A DNA stretch of 14,073 nt. Origin: Pseudomonadota bacterium (GTDB lineage Bacteria; Pseudomonadota; Alphaproteobacteria; Acetobacterales; Acetobacteraceae). Numbering within the stretch: position 1 is the first letter of the stretch; every line of letters starts with the position of its first letter. Positions 7,570 to 14,073 of the stretch are shown here, in pieces. Below the pieces are notes generated by a model. That model searched no databases. It was not told the origin of the DNA and saw nothing but the letters and a program-made list of their open reading frames with translations. A program made the translations under genes and the position numbers. The stretch spans positions 1 through 14,073 of the forward strand of contig JAKAQU010000029.1 of the NCBI GenBank assembly GCA_021819535.1. The letters are read 5' to 3'.

Positions 7570-10500
7570 GTAAATTTCTTACGCGACACCTTGGGCGCGA
7601 GACGGGTGCGGAGCGTTTTTGCGACGCGCTCGGCGAGTGAAGGCCACTGCCGGCTGCGATCCTGGCGGAACAGCCGCACGCTCGGGTACCAGGGGCTCGT
7701 CGTGCCATCAGCACCCCAGCGCCAATCCGGCGCGAAAGGAAGCATGATCCAGGCCGGCTTACCCATCGCGCCGGCGAGATGGCCGACCGCGGTATCGACG
7801 GTGATCAAAAGATCGAGATTGGCCAAAATCGCCATGGTATCGGCGAAATCGCCGAGTTCTGGGCCGAGCGAGAGCAATGGGGCGGGGCCGAGATCATCGC
7901 CGATTTGCGCCATCGCGGCCCCCGTCTGCAAGGCGATGAGGGTGATCCCCGGCACTTTGGCCAGTGGTGCGAGTGCGGTAAGCGTGGTCGAGCGGTAGCG
8001 ATCGTTGTTATGGCTCGGCCGCCCCGCCCAGACGAGGCCGATCCGCGCAAGTCCCTCCGGCAAGAGCTGCGCGAGCCGCTCGCCCCACGTGGCGACGAGA
8101 GCGGGGTCGGCCTTGAGATAGGGGATATCGGCAGGAATGGTCTCGGGCCGAGTGCCATGAAGGCGCGGCAGGCCCGAGAGCGCGCAATAGGCATCGAACG
8201 GGCCGCACGCCTCCCAGCGGTCAACGACGTCTCGGATTTGCGGGAACTGTTGTAAAAGCGGCATGATTTCGCGGCTGCACGCGAGTACGATTTCCCCGAC
8301 CCGCGCGGCCGCCCATGGGATGTAGCGGCAGAACTGAATGCCATCGCCAAAGCCCTGGTCGGCGATCAGGAGCAGACGGCCATCGGGAAGCGGGCGGCCG
8401 TCCCAGGCCGGCTTGCCGGTCTCCGGCATCAGGCGGGCGGCACCGGGCAGGCGAAAGCGCCATTCATATTCCTCCCACCCGGCGGCGAAATCGCCGCGCA
8501 GCAGCAGCGCCTCGGCACGCAGGAAATGCGCGTTGGCCTGATCCGGGGCGCGAGCGATGGCGTGCTCGGCGCAGGCCAGCGCCTCGGGGATTTCGAGCCT
8601 GCTATAACGGATGATGCCGAGATTACCCCAGGCGAGCGGATCCTCGGGCGCCAGTTCGACGGCGCGGAGGCCGGTGCGGAGGGCGTCTTCATGGCGGCCG
8701 GCGGCGCGATAGACCTCGCCGAGATTGCGCGGATAGAGCGCGTTCGTCGGCGCGAACGCGATCGAGCGCTCCATGCGCGCGACCGCCGCCTCGATCCGGC
8801 CGGCGCGATAATCGATGATGCCCATCAGATGATTGGCGTGAGGCTGATCGGGCCGCGCGTCGAGCAGGCGGGTGAGCGCCGTCTCGGCAGCGGCAAAGCG
8901 CCCGGCCGCTTCGTGCTCTCCGGCCTCTTTGAGCAAGGCCGCCGCCGCATCCTCGGAGAGCGGTGGCGCTGGCTCGGGGAGGGCGCTCTTGGCTGGCGGG
9001 GAAGCGGTCTCTCCGGCCCCGCCCTCGATCGTGTAGCCGAGGCGCGCGATGAGGGGGGCGAGGATCGGAATGACCGGGGCGAGTTCTGCGAGATAATGCC
9101 GATAGCGCCCGAGCGAGCGGTCATAGAGCGGCTCCGTCACCTGGGCGTAGCTCGCGGTGCGCGCATGGCGCCGGTTTTCGTGAAAAGCGAGGCAGGCGGG
9201 CTCGAAGGCCACGCCGATGAAACCGAGCGCCCGGCGCACGCTCTCCTCGGGGCGTGCCACGAGATCCTCATAGCGGAGCGGCAAATAGCGGAGCGTCATC
9301 TGCCCGCGATAGTGATGCACGAGATCCATCACGAGGACGTAGTGGCGCGCGATGGTCTCGAGTTCGGCGGCGCAGTAATAGCCATGCGTCAAATGGTTGG
9401 AAAATACCGAGAGCACGATGTCGAGCGGATGGCGGATCAGATGGATCAGGGGCGATGTCGGAAAAAGAAGCGCAATCAGGCCGAGATGCATCTCGTTGAG
9501 CGGCATTTTATCGGTGAACCAGAGCGCCTCTTCCCGCGCGATACCGGCTGTCGCTGCGGCGCGGAGATAGAGATCGCGGAGCAGGGTGAGACCATCGCGC
9601 CGATCCGCCATCCAGAGTTCGGCGAGCGCCTCGGGGTAGGACAGCGTGCTCTCCAGTCGCCGCGGCAGGCTTTGCGCGAAATCGTTGATGAAGGGCAGTT
9701 CATCGCCGCCGGTGACCTTTGAATGCGCGGTCAGGATCTGTTCGAGAAGTGTCGTTCCCGAACGGGGAAAGCCGAGGATGAAAATCGGCTGCGCCCCGGT
9801 TTCGGATGGTTGCGGGCGGGGCAGGGTCGCCAGCCGCTCGCGAGTGAAAAACCCGCGCAGCCGGCGTGCCAGATCCTCGGCCGCCGAGGCGAAATAGGCC
9901 GGAGCCCCCTGCTCGCGCGCCCGCGCCTTGCCGGCAGCAAAAGCGGCGAAGGCGGGCCGATACTGCCCGAGCCGATCGAGGAGGCGCCCTTTTTGCGACA
10001 GCTCCATCGGCCCCAAGGCTGGCCCTTCTTTCTTCTCCTCCTTTGGCCCCTCCCCATTTGGCCGGTCCAAAAGCGCGAGCGCCTCCTGATTGCGCCCGAG
10101 GCGGGCGAAAATCGTCGCGCGGGCGATCCTGATCGCGGCATTGTCCGCGGCCCGCGTCTCGGCCTCGTCGAGAAGTGCCAGCGCGCGGTCGAAATTGCGG
10201 TCGGCTTCTTCGAGTGAGGCCCAGCCGAGCAGGGTTTTGAACTCGTCCGGCTTCAGGCGGTGGGATTCTTCATAGAGCGCCCGGGCTTCCGCCGCCCGCC
10301 CCTGGTTCTTGAGGCTCCAGGCGAGATTGGCGAGCAGGATCGGGTCGTGTTCGGCCCGCAGCGCCAGCGCACGCCGGTAATGGTATTCGCCGAGCCAGGC
10401 GCGATTGGCTTCGGTGAACACCATGCCGAGGAGATTATGCGATTGCGGATGATGCGGCGCGATGCGCACCGCGTTGCGGGCGATGGTTTCCGCTTCATCG

Positions 10501-10859
10501 AGCGCACCCCGGCTGAAGAGGAGCAGGGCCAGCGTCTGGGTCGCCTCGACATGATTGGGGTCGAGCCCGATCAGGCGGCGAAACAGCGTCTCCGCTGTCT
10601 TCGCCGCCCCTTCCGCCTTGAGGAGCCGGGCGAGGAGAAAAATGGCATCCCGCCGCCCCGGCGCGAGGTCGAGCACGTCGCGGCAGAGGCGAAGCGCGGT
10701 CTCGGTCTTGCCTTCGGCGGCGGCTTTCTGCGCCTCGGCAAACAGGGCATCGAGACGCCAGCCGGCGGCATTGGGGGCGAACATATCCGCCGGCGCCTGA
10801 CAGCAGCGCACGGCCCGCAAGCCGCTGCCACAGGCGCAAAGCGGGCCGGCGTCGCTCAT
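7566..10859 (-). CDS. SEC-C/TPR sulfotransferase fused to TPR GT9-like glycosyltransferase
   Basis: A 1097-residue multidomain protein. Residues 8-20 (CACGSGLRAVRCC) form a SEC-C-type zinc motif. About 35-265 are tetratricopeptide repeats. About 357-600 are a PAPS-dependent sulfotransferase with the 5'-phosphosulfate loop FPRSGTTLLEQIL (364-376) and the 3'-phosphate region RHPLDIVLS (476-484). A Pro/Ala-rich linker (about 611-635) leads to a second TPR block (about 636-790). Residues 815-1080 resemble the glycosyltransferase part of TPR-GT proteins: DQGFGDGIQFCRYI (834-847), GLVWAGRPSHNNDR (941-954) and TVDTAVGHLAGAMGKPAW (1020-1037). No signal peptide or membrane segment is visible, so it is probably cytosolic or membrane-associated. 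It presumably sulfates and glycosylates a polymer or protein, but the substrate is unknown. Its ATG lies 6 bases after the kinase stop with only a weak ribosome site, suggesting coupling. Confidence 0.88.
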   Translation of the reverse strand: MSDAGPLCACGSGLRAVRCCQAPADMFAPNAAGWRLDALFAEAQKAAAEGKTETALRLCRDVLDLAPGRRDAIFLLARLLKAEGAAKTAETLFRRLIGLDPNHVEATQTLALLLFSRGALDEAETIARNAVRIAPHHPQSHNLLGMVFTEANRAWLGEYHYRRALALRAEHDPILLANLAWSLKNQGRAAEARALYEESHRLKPDEFKTLLGWASLEEADRNFDRALALLDEAETRAADNAAIRIARATIFARLGRNQEALALLDRPNGEGPKEEKKEGPALGPMELSQKGRLLDRLGQYRPAFAAFAAGKARAREQGAPAYFASAAEDLARRLRGFFTRERLATLPRPQPSETGAQPIFILGFPRSGTTLLEQILTAHSKVTGGDELPFINDFAQSLPRRLESTLSYPEALAELWMADRRDGLTLLRDLYLRAAATAGIAREEALWFTDKMPLNEMHLGLIALLFPTSPLIHLIRHPLDIVLSVFSNHLTHGYYCAAELETIARHYVLVMDLVHHYRGQMTLRYLPLRYEDLVARPEESVRRALGFIGVAFEPACLAFHENRRHARTASYAQVTEPLYDRSLGRYRHYLAELAPVIPILAPLIARLGYTIEGGAGETASPPAKSALPEPAPPLSEDAAAALLKEAGEHEAAGRFAAAETALTRLLDARPDQPHANHLMGIIDYRAGRIEAAVARMERSIAFAPTNALYPRNLGEVYRAAGRHEDALRTGLRAVELAPEDPLAWGNLGIIRYSRLEIPEALACAEHAIARAPDQANAHFLRAEALLLRGDFAAGWEEYEWRFRLPGAARLMPETGKPAWDGRPLPDGRLLLIADQGFGDGIQFCRYIPWAAARVGEIVLACSREIMPLLQQFPQIRDVVDRWEACGPFDAYCALSGLPRLHGTRPETIPADIPYLKADPALVATWGERLAQLLPEGLARIGLVWAGRPSHNNDRYRSTTLTALAPLAKVPGITLIALQTGAAMAQIGDDLGPAPLLSLGPELGDFADTMAILANLDLLITVDTAVGHLAGAMGKPAWIMLPFAPDWRWGADGTTSPWYPSVRLFRQDRSRQWPSLAERVAKTLRTRLAPKVSRKKFT

Positions 10860-10865
10860 CCGCGT

Positions 10866-12320
10866 CTAAGAGGATGCTGGCTGACGGAGCACGGGCGCCG
10901 GCGCGTTCGTGCTTTCCGGCTGCCCCGGCAAGGTGAGGCGGAATGTCGTCCCCCCCGCCCCGGTCGCGGCGAGTTCGAGATTGCCGCCATGTGCGCGCAT
11001 GAGATCGCGGGCGATGGCGAGGCCGAGCCCGGTGCCACCACGGCGATAGGAGCCGACGAAGGGCCGGAAGAGATGTTCCTGCACGCGTTCGGGAAGGCCG
11101 GGGCCATCGTCTTCGATCAGAATCGTGATGTCCTCCGTTCCCTCCGTCGCCCGCATGCCCCGCACCGAAATACGACGCGCACCTGCCTCGGCGGCGTTAC
11201 GGAGGAGATTGACAAAGACGCGGAACAAAAGCTCGCGGTCGGCATCGATCATCAACTCGTCGTCGAGACAAGGCGCGATGGCGCAACCGGAATTGGCCGC
11301 TGCCACCGCCTCGCCCATCTCTGCGAGGAGATCGCGGAGGGGAAAGCGGGTGCGCGCGACCGGCGGCGGCCCTTCGCGGGCGAAATCGAGGGTACGCCGC
11401 ACCATCTCGGTCGCGCGCTCGATCGCCCGCACCAGCATCTCGCCCGAGCGGCGCACGCGCGTATCGGTGTTCTGGGTGAGGCCATCGGCGGCCAGCATCG
11501 CCGAGGCGAGGATGCCGCGCAGATCATGGCTCACCGTCGCGACCGCGGTGCCGAGGGCGGCAAGACGGGCATTGCGCCAGAGCGCGGCGCGCAATTCACG
11601 CTGCATGTCAGCGAGTTCGCGCGCCGCCTCGGCCATTTCGTCGTCGCCGAGCAGGCTCACCGCCTCGGCGTCGATCGGCGTGCCGCGCTCGGGGTCGGCG
11701 CGGAAGGCGACGATCGAGCCGGTGATCCGCCGGATCGGGCGCACGAGAAGGATCAGCATGGCGAAATAGACCAAAGCCCCGGTCACCGCTGCGATGACGA
11801 GCGAGAACCCGGCGATGTTCCAGGCGTAATCGTGCAGAACGCCGAGCAGCTCGCGCTCGTGCATGATCAACTCGACCACGGTCTTGGGGCGGAGCGGGCT
11901 GTTGCCGATGACCGTGATCGGCCGGTCCTGACTGCGGAAAAGATCGACGAGCGCGTAGCCGACGCTGGCGAACTGGGTTTCGTTGCGGAGATCATAGCGT
12001 GCGACCGGCGTGATCTCTTCCGGCGGTGCCAGCACCAGCTCGACGCCGGAGGCGCGATGGAGGCGGATCAGCTCGTCGCCGGAGAGGCGGAGCAGGTCAT
12101 CGCGCGTCGCCGGATCGAGGAGGCCGTGCGGCGCGCCGGCGACGGCGAGGGCGGCGATATTGGCCTCGCGCACATGGCGCTCGAGCCAGGCCCTCCGCTC
12201 GTGGCCGAGGCTCGGAAAAAAAATCAGGATTTCGGTAATCAGCACGATCGCCAGCGTGAGCCATAGCAGCCGGGAGGAAAGGCTACGATGCGGGCTGGCA
12301 CGGGCGGGAAGCGCCACCAT
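10866..12320 (-). CDS. membrane sensor histidine kinase
   Basis: A 484-residue two-component sensor. A membrane helix at about 17-36 and another at about 168-193 bracket a roughly 130-residue periplasmic region with no domain I recognise. A HAMP-like linker (about 193-246) follows. The phospho-accepting His265 is in VSHDLRGILAS, and the ATPase domain has NLLRNAAEAG (371-380), DDGPGLP (404-410) and GTGLGLAI (429-436). The H-box has RGILAS where many kinases have RTPLT, as in an alphaproteobacterial group with HDLRNILA. No response regulator lies in the window, so it is an orphan locally. The assumed ATG follows GGGAG by only 3 nt; a GTG one codon later (12317) has better spacing and may be the true start. 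The stop is 6 bases before the sulfotransferase/glycosyltransferase gene, so the two are probably co-transcribed. Confidence 0.92.
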   Translation of the reverse strand: MVALPARASPHRSLSSRLLWLTLAIVLITEILIFFPSLGHERRAWLERHVREANIAALAVAGAPHGLLDPATRDDLLRLSGDELIRLHRASGVELVLAPPEEITPVARYDLRNETQFASVGYALVDLFRSQDRPITVIGNSPLRPKTVVELIMHERELLGVLHDYAWNIAGFSLVIAAVTGALVYFAMLILLVRPIRRITGSIVAFRADPERGTPIDAEAVSLLGDDEMAEAARELADMQRELRAALWRNARLAALGTAVATVSHDLRGILASAMLAADGLTQNTDTRVRRSGEMLVRAIERATEMVRRTLDFAREGPPPVARTRFPLRDLLAEMGEAVAAANSGCAIAPCLDDELMIDADRELLFRVFVNLLRNAAEAGARRISVRGMRATEGTEDITILIEDDGPGLPERVQEHLFRPFVGSYRRGGTGLGLAIARDLMRAHGGNLELAATGAGGTTFRLTLPGQPESTNAPAPVLRQPASS

Positions 12321-12332
12321 CCTCTCCCGCCG

Positions 12333-12476
12333 CTAGACGACCCGCGCCGGCACGAAACCACCATACCCGCCGGGAATATCGGCGCACGCGACCACCAGGG
12401 GCGAGGGATGTCGGTTCAACATGACACGAAACTGTGAGGGTTTCGCCGCAACATGACAAGCTTTTTCCACTTTCAT
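12333..12476 (-). CDS. possible 47-residue small ORF (doubtful)
   Basis: The ORF starts at an ATG that overlaps the VTT-protein stop (ATGA) and ends 12 bases before the kinase ATG, so it fills the gap almost exactly. The product, MKVEKACHVAAKPSQFRVML... to ...GGYGGFVPARVV, has no signal peptide, membrane segment or known motif. A GGAGGG lies 11 nt before the ATG. Against it, the first 20 codons (GCT, TGT, CAT, GTT, AAA) are unlike the GC-rich third positions of its neighbours, and they overlap the direct and inverted repeats at 12417-12458. I recognise no homologue. Intergenic regulatory DNA that happens to be open is at least as likely. Confidence 0.25.
   Translation of the reverse strand: MKVEKACHVAAKPSQFRVMLNRHPSPLVVACADIPGGYGGFVPARVV
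12417..12458. promoter_or_regulatory. direct repeats flanking an inverted repeat upstream of the kinase gene
   Basis: The 10-mer CAACATGACA occurs at 12417-12426 and again at 12449-12458. The copies are in the same orientation and exactly 32 bases apart, close to three helical turns. Between them is the inverted repeat CGAAAC (12427-12432) and GTTTCG (12440-12445) with a 7-nt spacer. The block lies about 97-138 bases before the kinase start. Same-face direct repeats are typical of a response-regulator or other dimeric activator site, but no regulator can be named and no convincing -35/-10 pair is seen. Confidence 0.4.
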
Positions 12477-13180
12477 GGCGAACAGGCCCTCCATCGTCGC
12501 CAGAGCGGCGGCAGGAGCGCGAGCGCGGCGAGGCCGAGCAGGGGGAGTAGGATGTGGGGCGCAAACAGCAGCCCCGAATCGGGAGGATGCCCGGCGGCCA
12601 GGATATCGCCAATGCCAGCCCCGACCCCGGCGAAAATGAAGGTCGCCGGGATGATGCCGAGCGCGGTCGCGGCGGCATAGGGAAGGAGCGGCATGCCGAA
12701 CAGCGCCGGGGCGAGATTGACCAGCCAGAACGGCACGACCGGCACCAGCCGCAGGGCCAGCAGGTAATTGAACCCGTCCTGCGCCAGCCCGTCGCGAAGC
12801 CGGATCGCGAAAGCGCCGAAACGCTGCGTGAACCATTCGGCGAGGATGCTGCGCGCCAGCAGAAACAGGAGCACCGCGCCGCCACTCGCGCCGATGACGG
12901 CGAGCGCGCCACCGCGCCAGGGGCCGAACATCATCCCGCCGACAAGGGTCAGAACCCCGCCCCCCGGCACCGAGAGCGCCACGACCAGGGCGTAGATCGC
13001 GACATAGGCGGCCATCGCCGCGGAGGGATGGCGGCCGGCAAAGCCGAGGAGCGCCGCCTGATGCGCGGCAAGTGACATCCATTTCAACTGGCTCGGCAGC
13101 CCGAACATGAAAACCGCGATCACCGACGCGGCGAGCAGCCCGAGCAATGCCCCTCTGAGCTTGGTCATGCCGCGCATCAT
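12473..13180 (-). CDS. VTT-domain (TVP38/TMEM64, DedA-like) membrane protein
   Basis: A hydrophobic integral membrane protein with about five to six predicted helices (roughly 10-28, 56-75, 88-110, 137-160, 168-192 and 206-227). The family signatures are visible: GGMMFGPWRG (81-90) and the amphipathic LRLVPVVPFWLVNLAPALFG (143-162). DedA/TVP38 proteins are associated with lipid transport or scrambling and envelope homeostasis, and the exact substrate is unknown here. The start is uncertain. The frame runs to a GTG at 13216, whose AGGGG directly abuts it. ATGs at 13180, 13177 and 13168 are more plausible because the charged MTKLRG then leads straight into the first helix; none has a clear ribosome site. 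I give 13180 (235 residues). The gene is divergent from rpmH and its stop overlaps a small ORF (ATGA). It may head the transcript carrying the kinase. Confidence 0.87.
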   Translation of the reverse strand: MMRGMTKLRGALLGLLAASVIAVFMFGLPSQLKWMSLAAHQAALLGFAGRHPSAAMAAYVAIYALVVALSVPGGGVLTLVGGMMFGPWRGGALAVIGASGGAVLLFLLARSILAEWFTQRFGAFAIRLRDGLAQDGFNYLLALRLVPVVPFWLVNLAPALFGMPLLPYAAATALGIIPATFIFAGVGAGIGDILAAGHPPDSGLLFAPHILLPLLGLAALALLPPLWRRWRACSP

Positions 13181-13196
13181 GCGCAGCACCGGGTGA

Positions 13197-13226
13197 TTGA
13201 CGCAATCGCCGCCCACCCCCTATATG
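13197..13226 (+). promoter_or_regulatory. sigma-70-type promoter for rpmH
   Basis: TTGACG at 13197-13202 is followed after 18 nt by TATATG at 13221-13226, close to the -35/-10 consensus. A start about 7 nt later would give a leader of roughly 60 nt before the rpmH GTG. This strong, constitutive-looking site suits a ribosomal protein gene. The same A/T patch could also serve a divergent minus-strand promoter for the VTT gene (TATAGG when read that way), but its -35 would be weak. The region 13181-13293 holds nothing else I can support. Confidence 0.6.
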
Positions 13227-13293
13227 CGTCGCGCGGCGGGTTCTGGATGGCTGGCGCCCGCAACTTTGCCTTGTCCCTGATTTGGAGAGCGTC

Positions 13294-13428
13294 GTGAAGC
13301 GCACCTATCAACCCTCGAAGCTGGTCCGCAAACGCCGCCATGGCTTTCGCGCCCGCATGGCAAGCGTCGGTGGACGCAAGGTTCTGGCCGCGCGTCGCGC
13401 CAAGGGCCGCAAGCGCCTCTCGGCGTGA
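13294..13428 (+). CDS. rpmH: 50S ribosomal protein L34
   Basis: This 44-residue, very basic protein of the large ribosomal subunit begins MKRTYQPSKLVRKRRHGFRA and continues RMASVGGRKVLAARRAKGRKRLSA, the standard bacterial L34 sequence over its whole length. The start is GTG, supported by GGAG 6 nt upstream. It leads the conserved rpmH-rnpA-yidD cluster and has its own promoter at 13197-13226. Its stop is followed at once by a 16-bp palindrome (13428-13443) that may reduce read-through into rnpA. Confidence 0.97.
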   Translation: MKRTYQPSKLVRKRRHGFRARMASVGGRKVLAARRAKGRKRLSA

Positions 13429-13443
13429 CCGGCCGCGGCCGGT
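13428..13443 (+). terminator. candidate attenuator hairpin between rpmH and rnpA
   Basis: ACCGGCCGCGGCCGGT is a perfect 16-bp palindrome that begins at the last base of the rpmH stop codon. In RNA it can form a GC-rich 6-bp stem with a CGCG loop, followed by UUUCC. The U tract is too short for full termination, so partial termination or RNA-end protection is more likely. This would fit the general need for far more L34 than RNase P protein. The role is inferred from structure and position. Confidence 0.45.
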
Positions 13444-13456
13444 TTCCGCCCAGGGC

Positions 13457-13822
13457 ATGACCCTCATGCCGGCGCGCGCCAGAACAAAGACGCTATCTCC
13501 CTTGCGCCTCAAGCGGCGGGCGGAGTTTCTCGCCGTTGCCGCCAAGGGGCGGAAGGTGCAGAGACCGGGTCTCGTTTTGCAGGCGCTGGCGACCGGCGGA
13601 GAAATCCGGCTTGGCTTCACCGCGACCCGCAAAATCGGCAACGCGGTCGTCCGCAACCGTGCGCGGCGGCGCTTGAAGGAGGCGGCGCGGTTGTTTTTTG
13701 CCGAACATCGGATCGAGGGCGTCGATTTCGTGCTGGTCGCGCGGCGCCAGACCGCGGGCCGCCGCTTTGCCCTGCTCAGCGCCGATCTCGCGGACGCGGT
13801 CGAGAAAATCGGCCCGCGGTGA
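13457..13822 (+). CDS. rnpA: ribonuclease P protein component
   Basis: The protein subunit of RNase P, which binds the catalytic RNA and helps mature the 5' ends of tRNAs. The 121-residue length fits the family. The key signature is the basic RNR segment TRKIGNAVVRNRARRRLKEAAR (about residues 56-77), preceded by KRRAEFLAVAAKGRKVQRPGLVLQAL, the first strand-helix region. The frame is open further upstream to 13340, overlapping rpmH, but that part is not RnpA-like. The start is either the ATG at 13457, whose CAGGG is very close, or the ATG at 13466 (MPARARTKTLSPL), whose AGGG is 10 nt away; I list the longer form. It follows rpmH by 28 bases and precedes yidD by 2. Confidence 0.94.
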   Translation: MTLMPARARTKTLSPLRLKRRAEFLAVAAKGRKVQRPGLVLQALATGGEIRLGFTATRKIGNAVVRNRARRRLKEAARLFFAEHRIEGVDFVLVARRQTAGRRFALLSADLADAVEKIGPR

Positions 13823-13824
13823 GC

Positions 13825-14073
13825 ATGTTTCGAGACGCCAATCATCCGCAGCACGAGCCGGCGCGGCGCGTGCGCATGGGCTTGCCCGCGGCCGCTCTCG
13901 TGGCGCTGGTGCGGCTCTATCAATGGTCGCTGCGGCCGCTGATCGGCGGGCATTGCCGCTATCACCCGAGTTGCAGCGAATACGCCATCGCCGCGCTCCG
14001 TGAGCATGGCGCGTGGCGGGGCGGTGGCCTTGCCTTTTGGCGCATTCTCCGCTGCAACCCCTGGAGATCGGAA
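13825..14073 (+). CDS. yidD: YidD, membrane protein insertion efficiency factor (partial, 3' end outside window)
   Basis: A small membrane-associated protein that helps YidC-dependent insertion of inner-membrane proteins. The frame runs open for 83 codons to the window edge, so the C-terminus is missing. The family core is complete: RLYQWSLRPLIGGHCRYHPSCSEY (from residue 31) with its two conserved cysteines in HCRYHPSCSEY, then AIAALREHGAWRGG and FWRILRCNPW. The ATG at 13825 lies 2 bases after the rnpA stop, with GGTGAG just upstream, so the two genes are probably translationally coupled. An alternative start is the ATG at 13876 (MGLPAAALVAL), which would remove a 17-residue hydrophilic lead. 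In many bacteria yidC follows next; it would lie beyond the window. Confidence 0.94.
   Translation, partial: MFRDANHPQHEPARRVRMGLPAAALVALVRLYQWSLRPLIGGHCRYHPSCSEYAIAALREHGAWRGGGLAFWRILRCNPWRSE

Noticed and set aside
8526..9722. 398-codon open frame on the plus strand
   Set aside because: It is antisense to the sulfotransferase/glycosyltransferase gene, whose domains span this region without a break; low-complexity Arg/Glu/Gly composition.
10260..12266. 668-codon open frame on the plus strand
   Set aside because: Despite its length it runs opposite the kinase and the N-terminal TPR region, both well supported, and has no motif. It is explained by codon bias of the true strand.
12333..13304. 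323-codon minus-strand frame spanning the VTT gene
   Set aside because: It is Arg-rich and out of frame with the clear VTT membrane protein. Only its last 47 codons, after the VTT stop, deserve separate mention.
1..14073. CRISPR array, insertion sequence, tRNA or rRNA gene, prophage
   Set aside because: I saw no regularly spaced repeats, transposase or integrase motifs, cloverleaf-like tRNA ends or rRNA signatures on either strand.

Overview
The window is GC-rich and densely coded, with small gaps and several overlapping start and stop codons. Protein-level features point to an alphaproteobacterium: a 44-residue L34 beginning MKRTYQPSKLVRKRRHGF, the rpmH-rnpA-yidD order, a LiuR-like MerR regulator inside a beta-oxidation operon, and a TPR/sulfotransferase protein. 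Rhodospirillales, perhaps Acetobacteraceae, is my best guess, but that is an inference from style and not from a marker I could compare.

Layout. Nearly everything from 90 to about 13180 lies on the minus strand, and reading in the direction of transcription it runs right to left. First come a membrane protein of the VTT/TVP38-DedA type (12473-13180), a doubtful 47-codon ORF (12333-12476), a membrane sensor histidine kinase (10866-12320) and a 1097-residue protein (7566-10859). The last joins a SEC-C zinc motif, TPRs, a sulfotransferase, more TPRs and a GT9-like glycosyltransferase. Only 6 bases separate the kinase from this giant protein. Next is a fatty-acid degradation cluster: acyl-CoA ligase (5875-7518), MerR regulator (5412-5843), thiolase (4220-5356), fused 3-hydroxyacyl-CoA dehydrogenase/enoyl-CoA hydratase (1902-4220) and acyl-CoA dehydrogenase (90-1880). 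Positions 1-89 hold two perfect inverted repeats that probably end transcription.

At the right end, on the plus strand and divergent from the VTT gene, is the conserved rpmH-rnpA-yidD cluster. yidD is cut by the window edge.

How it works together. The five-gene fad block covers almost a whole beta-oxidation cycle. The ligase activates the acid, the dehydrogenase makes the 2-enoyl-CoA, the fused enzyme hydrates and oxidises it, and the thiolase releases acetyl-CoA. The MerR protein is the likely local regulator. Two similar half-palindromic sites, before the ligase gene and before merR itself, are candidate operators. The upstream kinase and sulfotransferase/glycosyltransferase pair looks like a sensor transcribed with an enzyme that modifies a surface or secreted polymer, though the substrate cannot be read from the sequence.

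The most unusual items are the sulfotransferase-glycosyltransferase fusion, the candidate MerR operators, the repeat structure upstream of the kinase gene, and a 16-bp palindrome immediately after rpmH that could attenuate rnpA.
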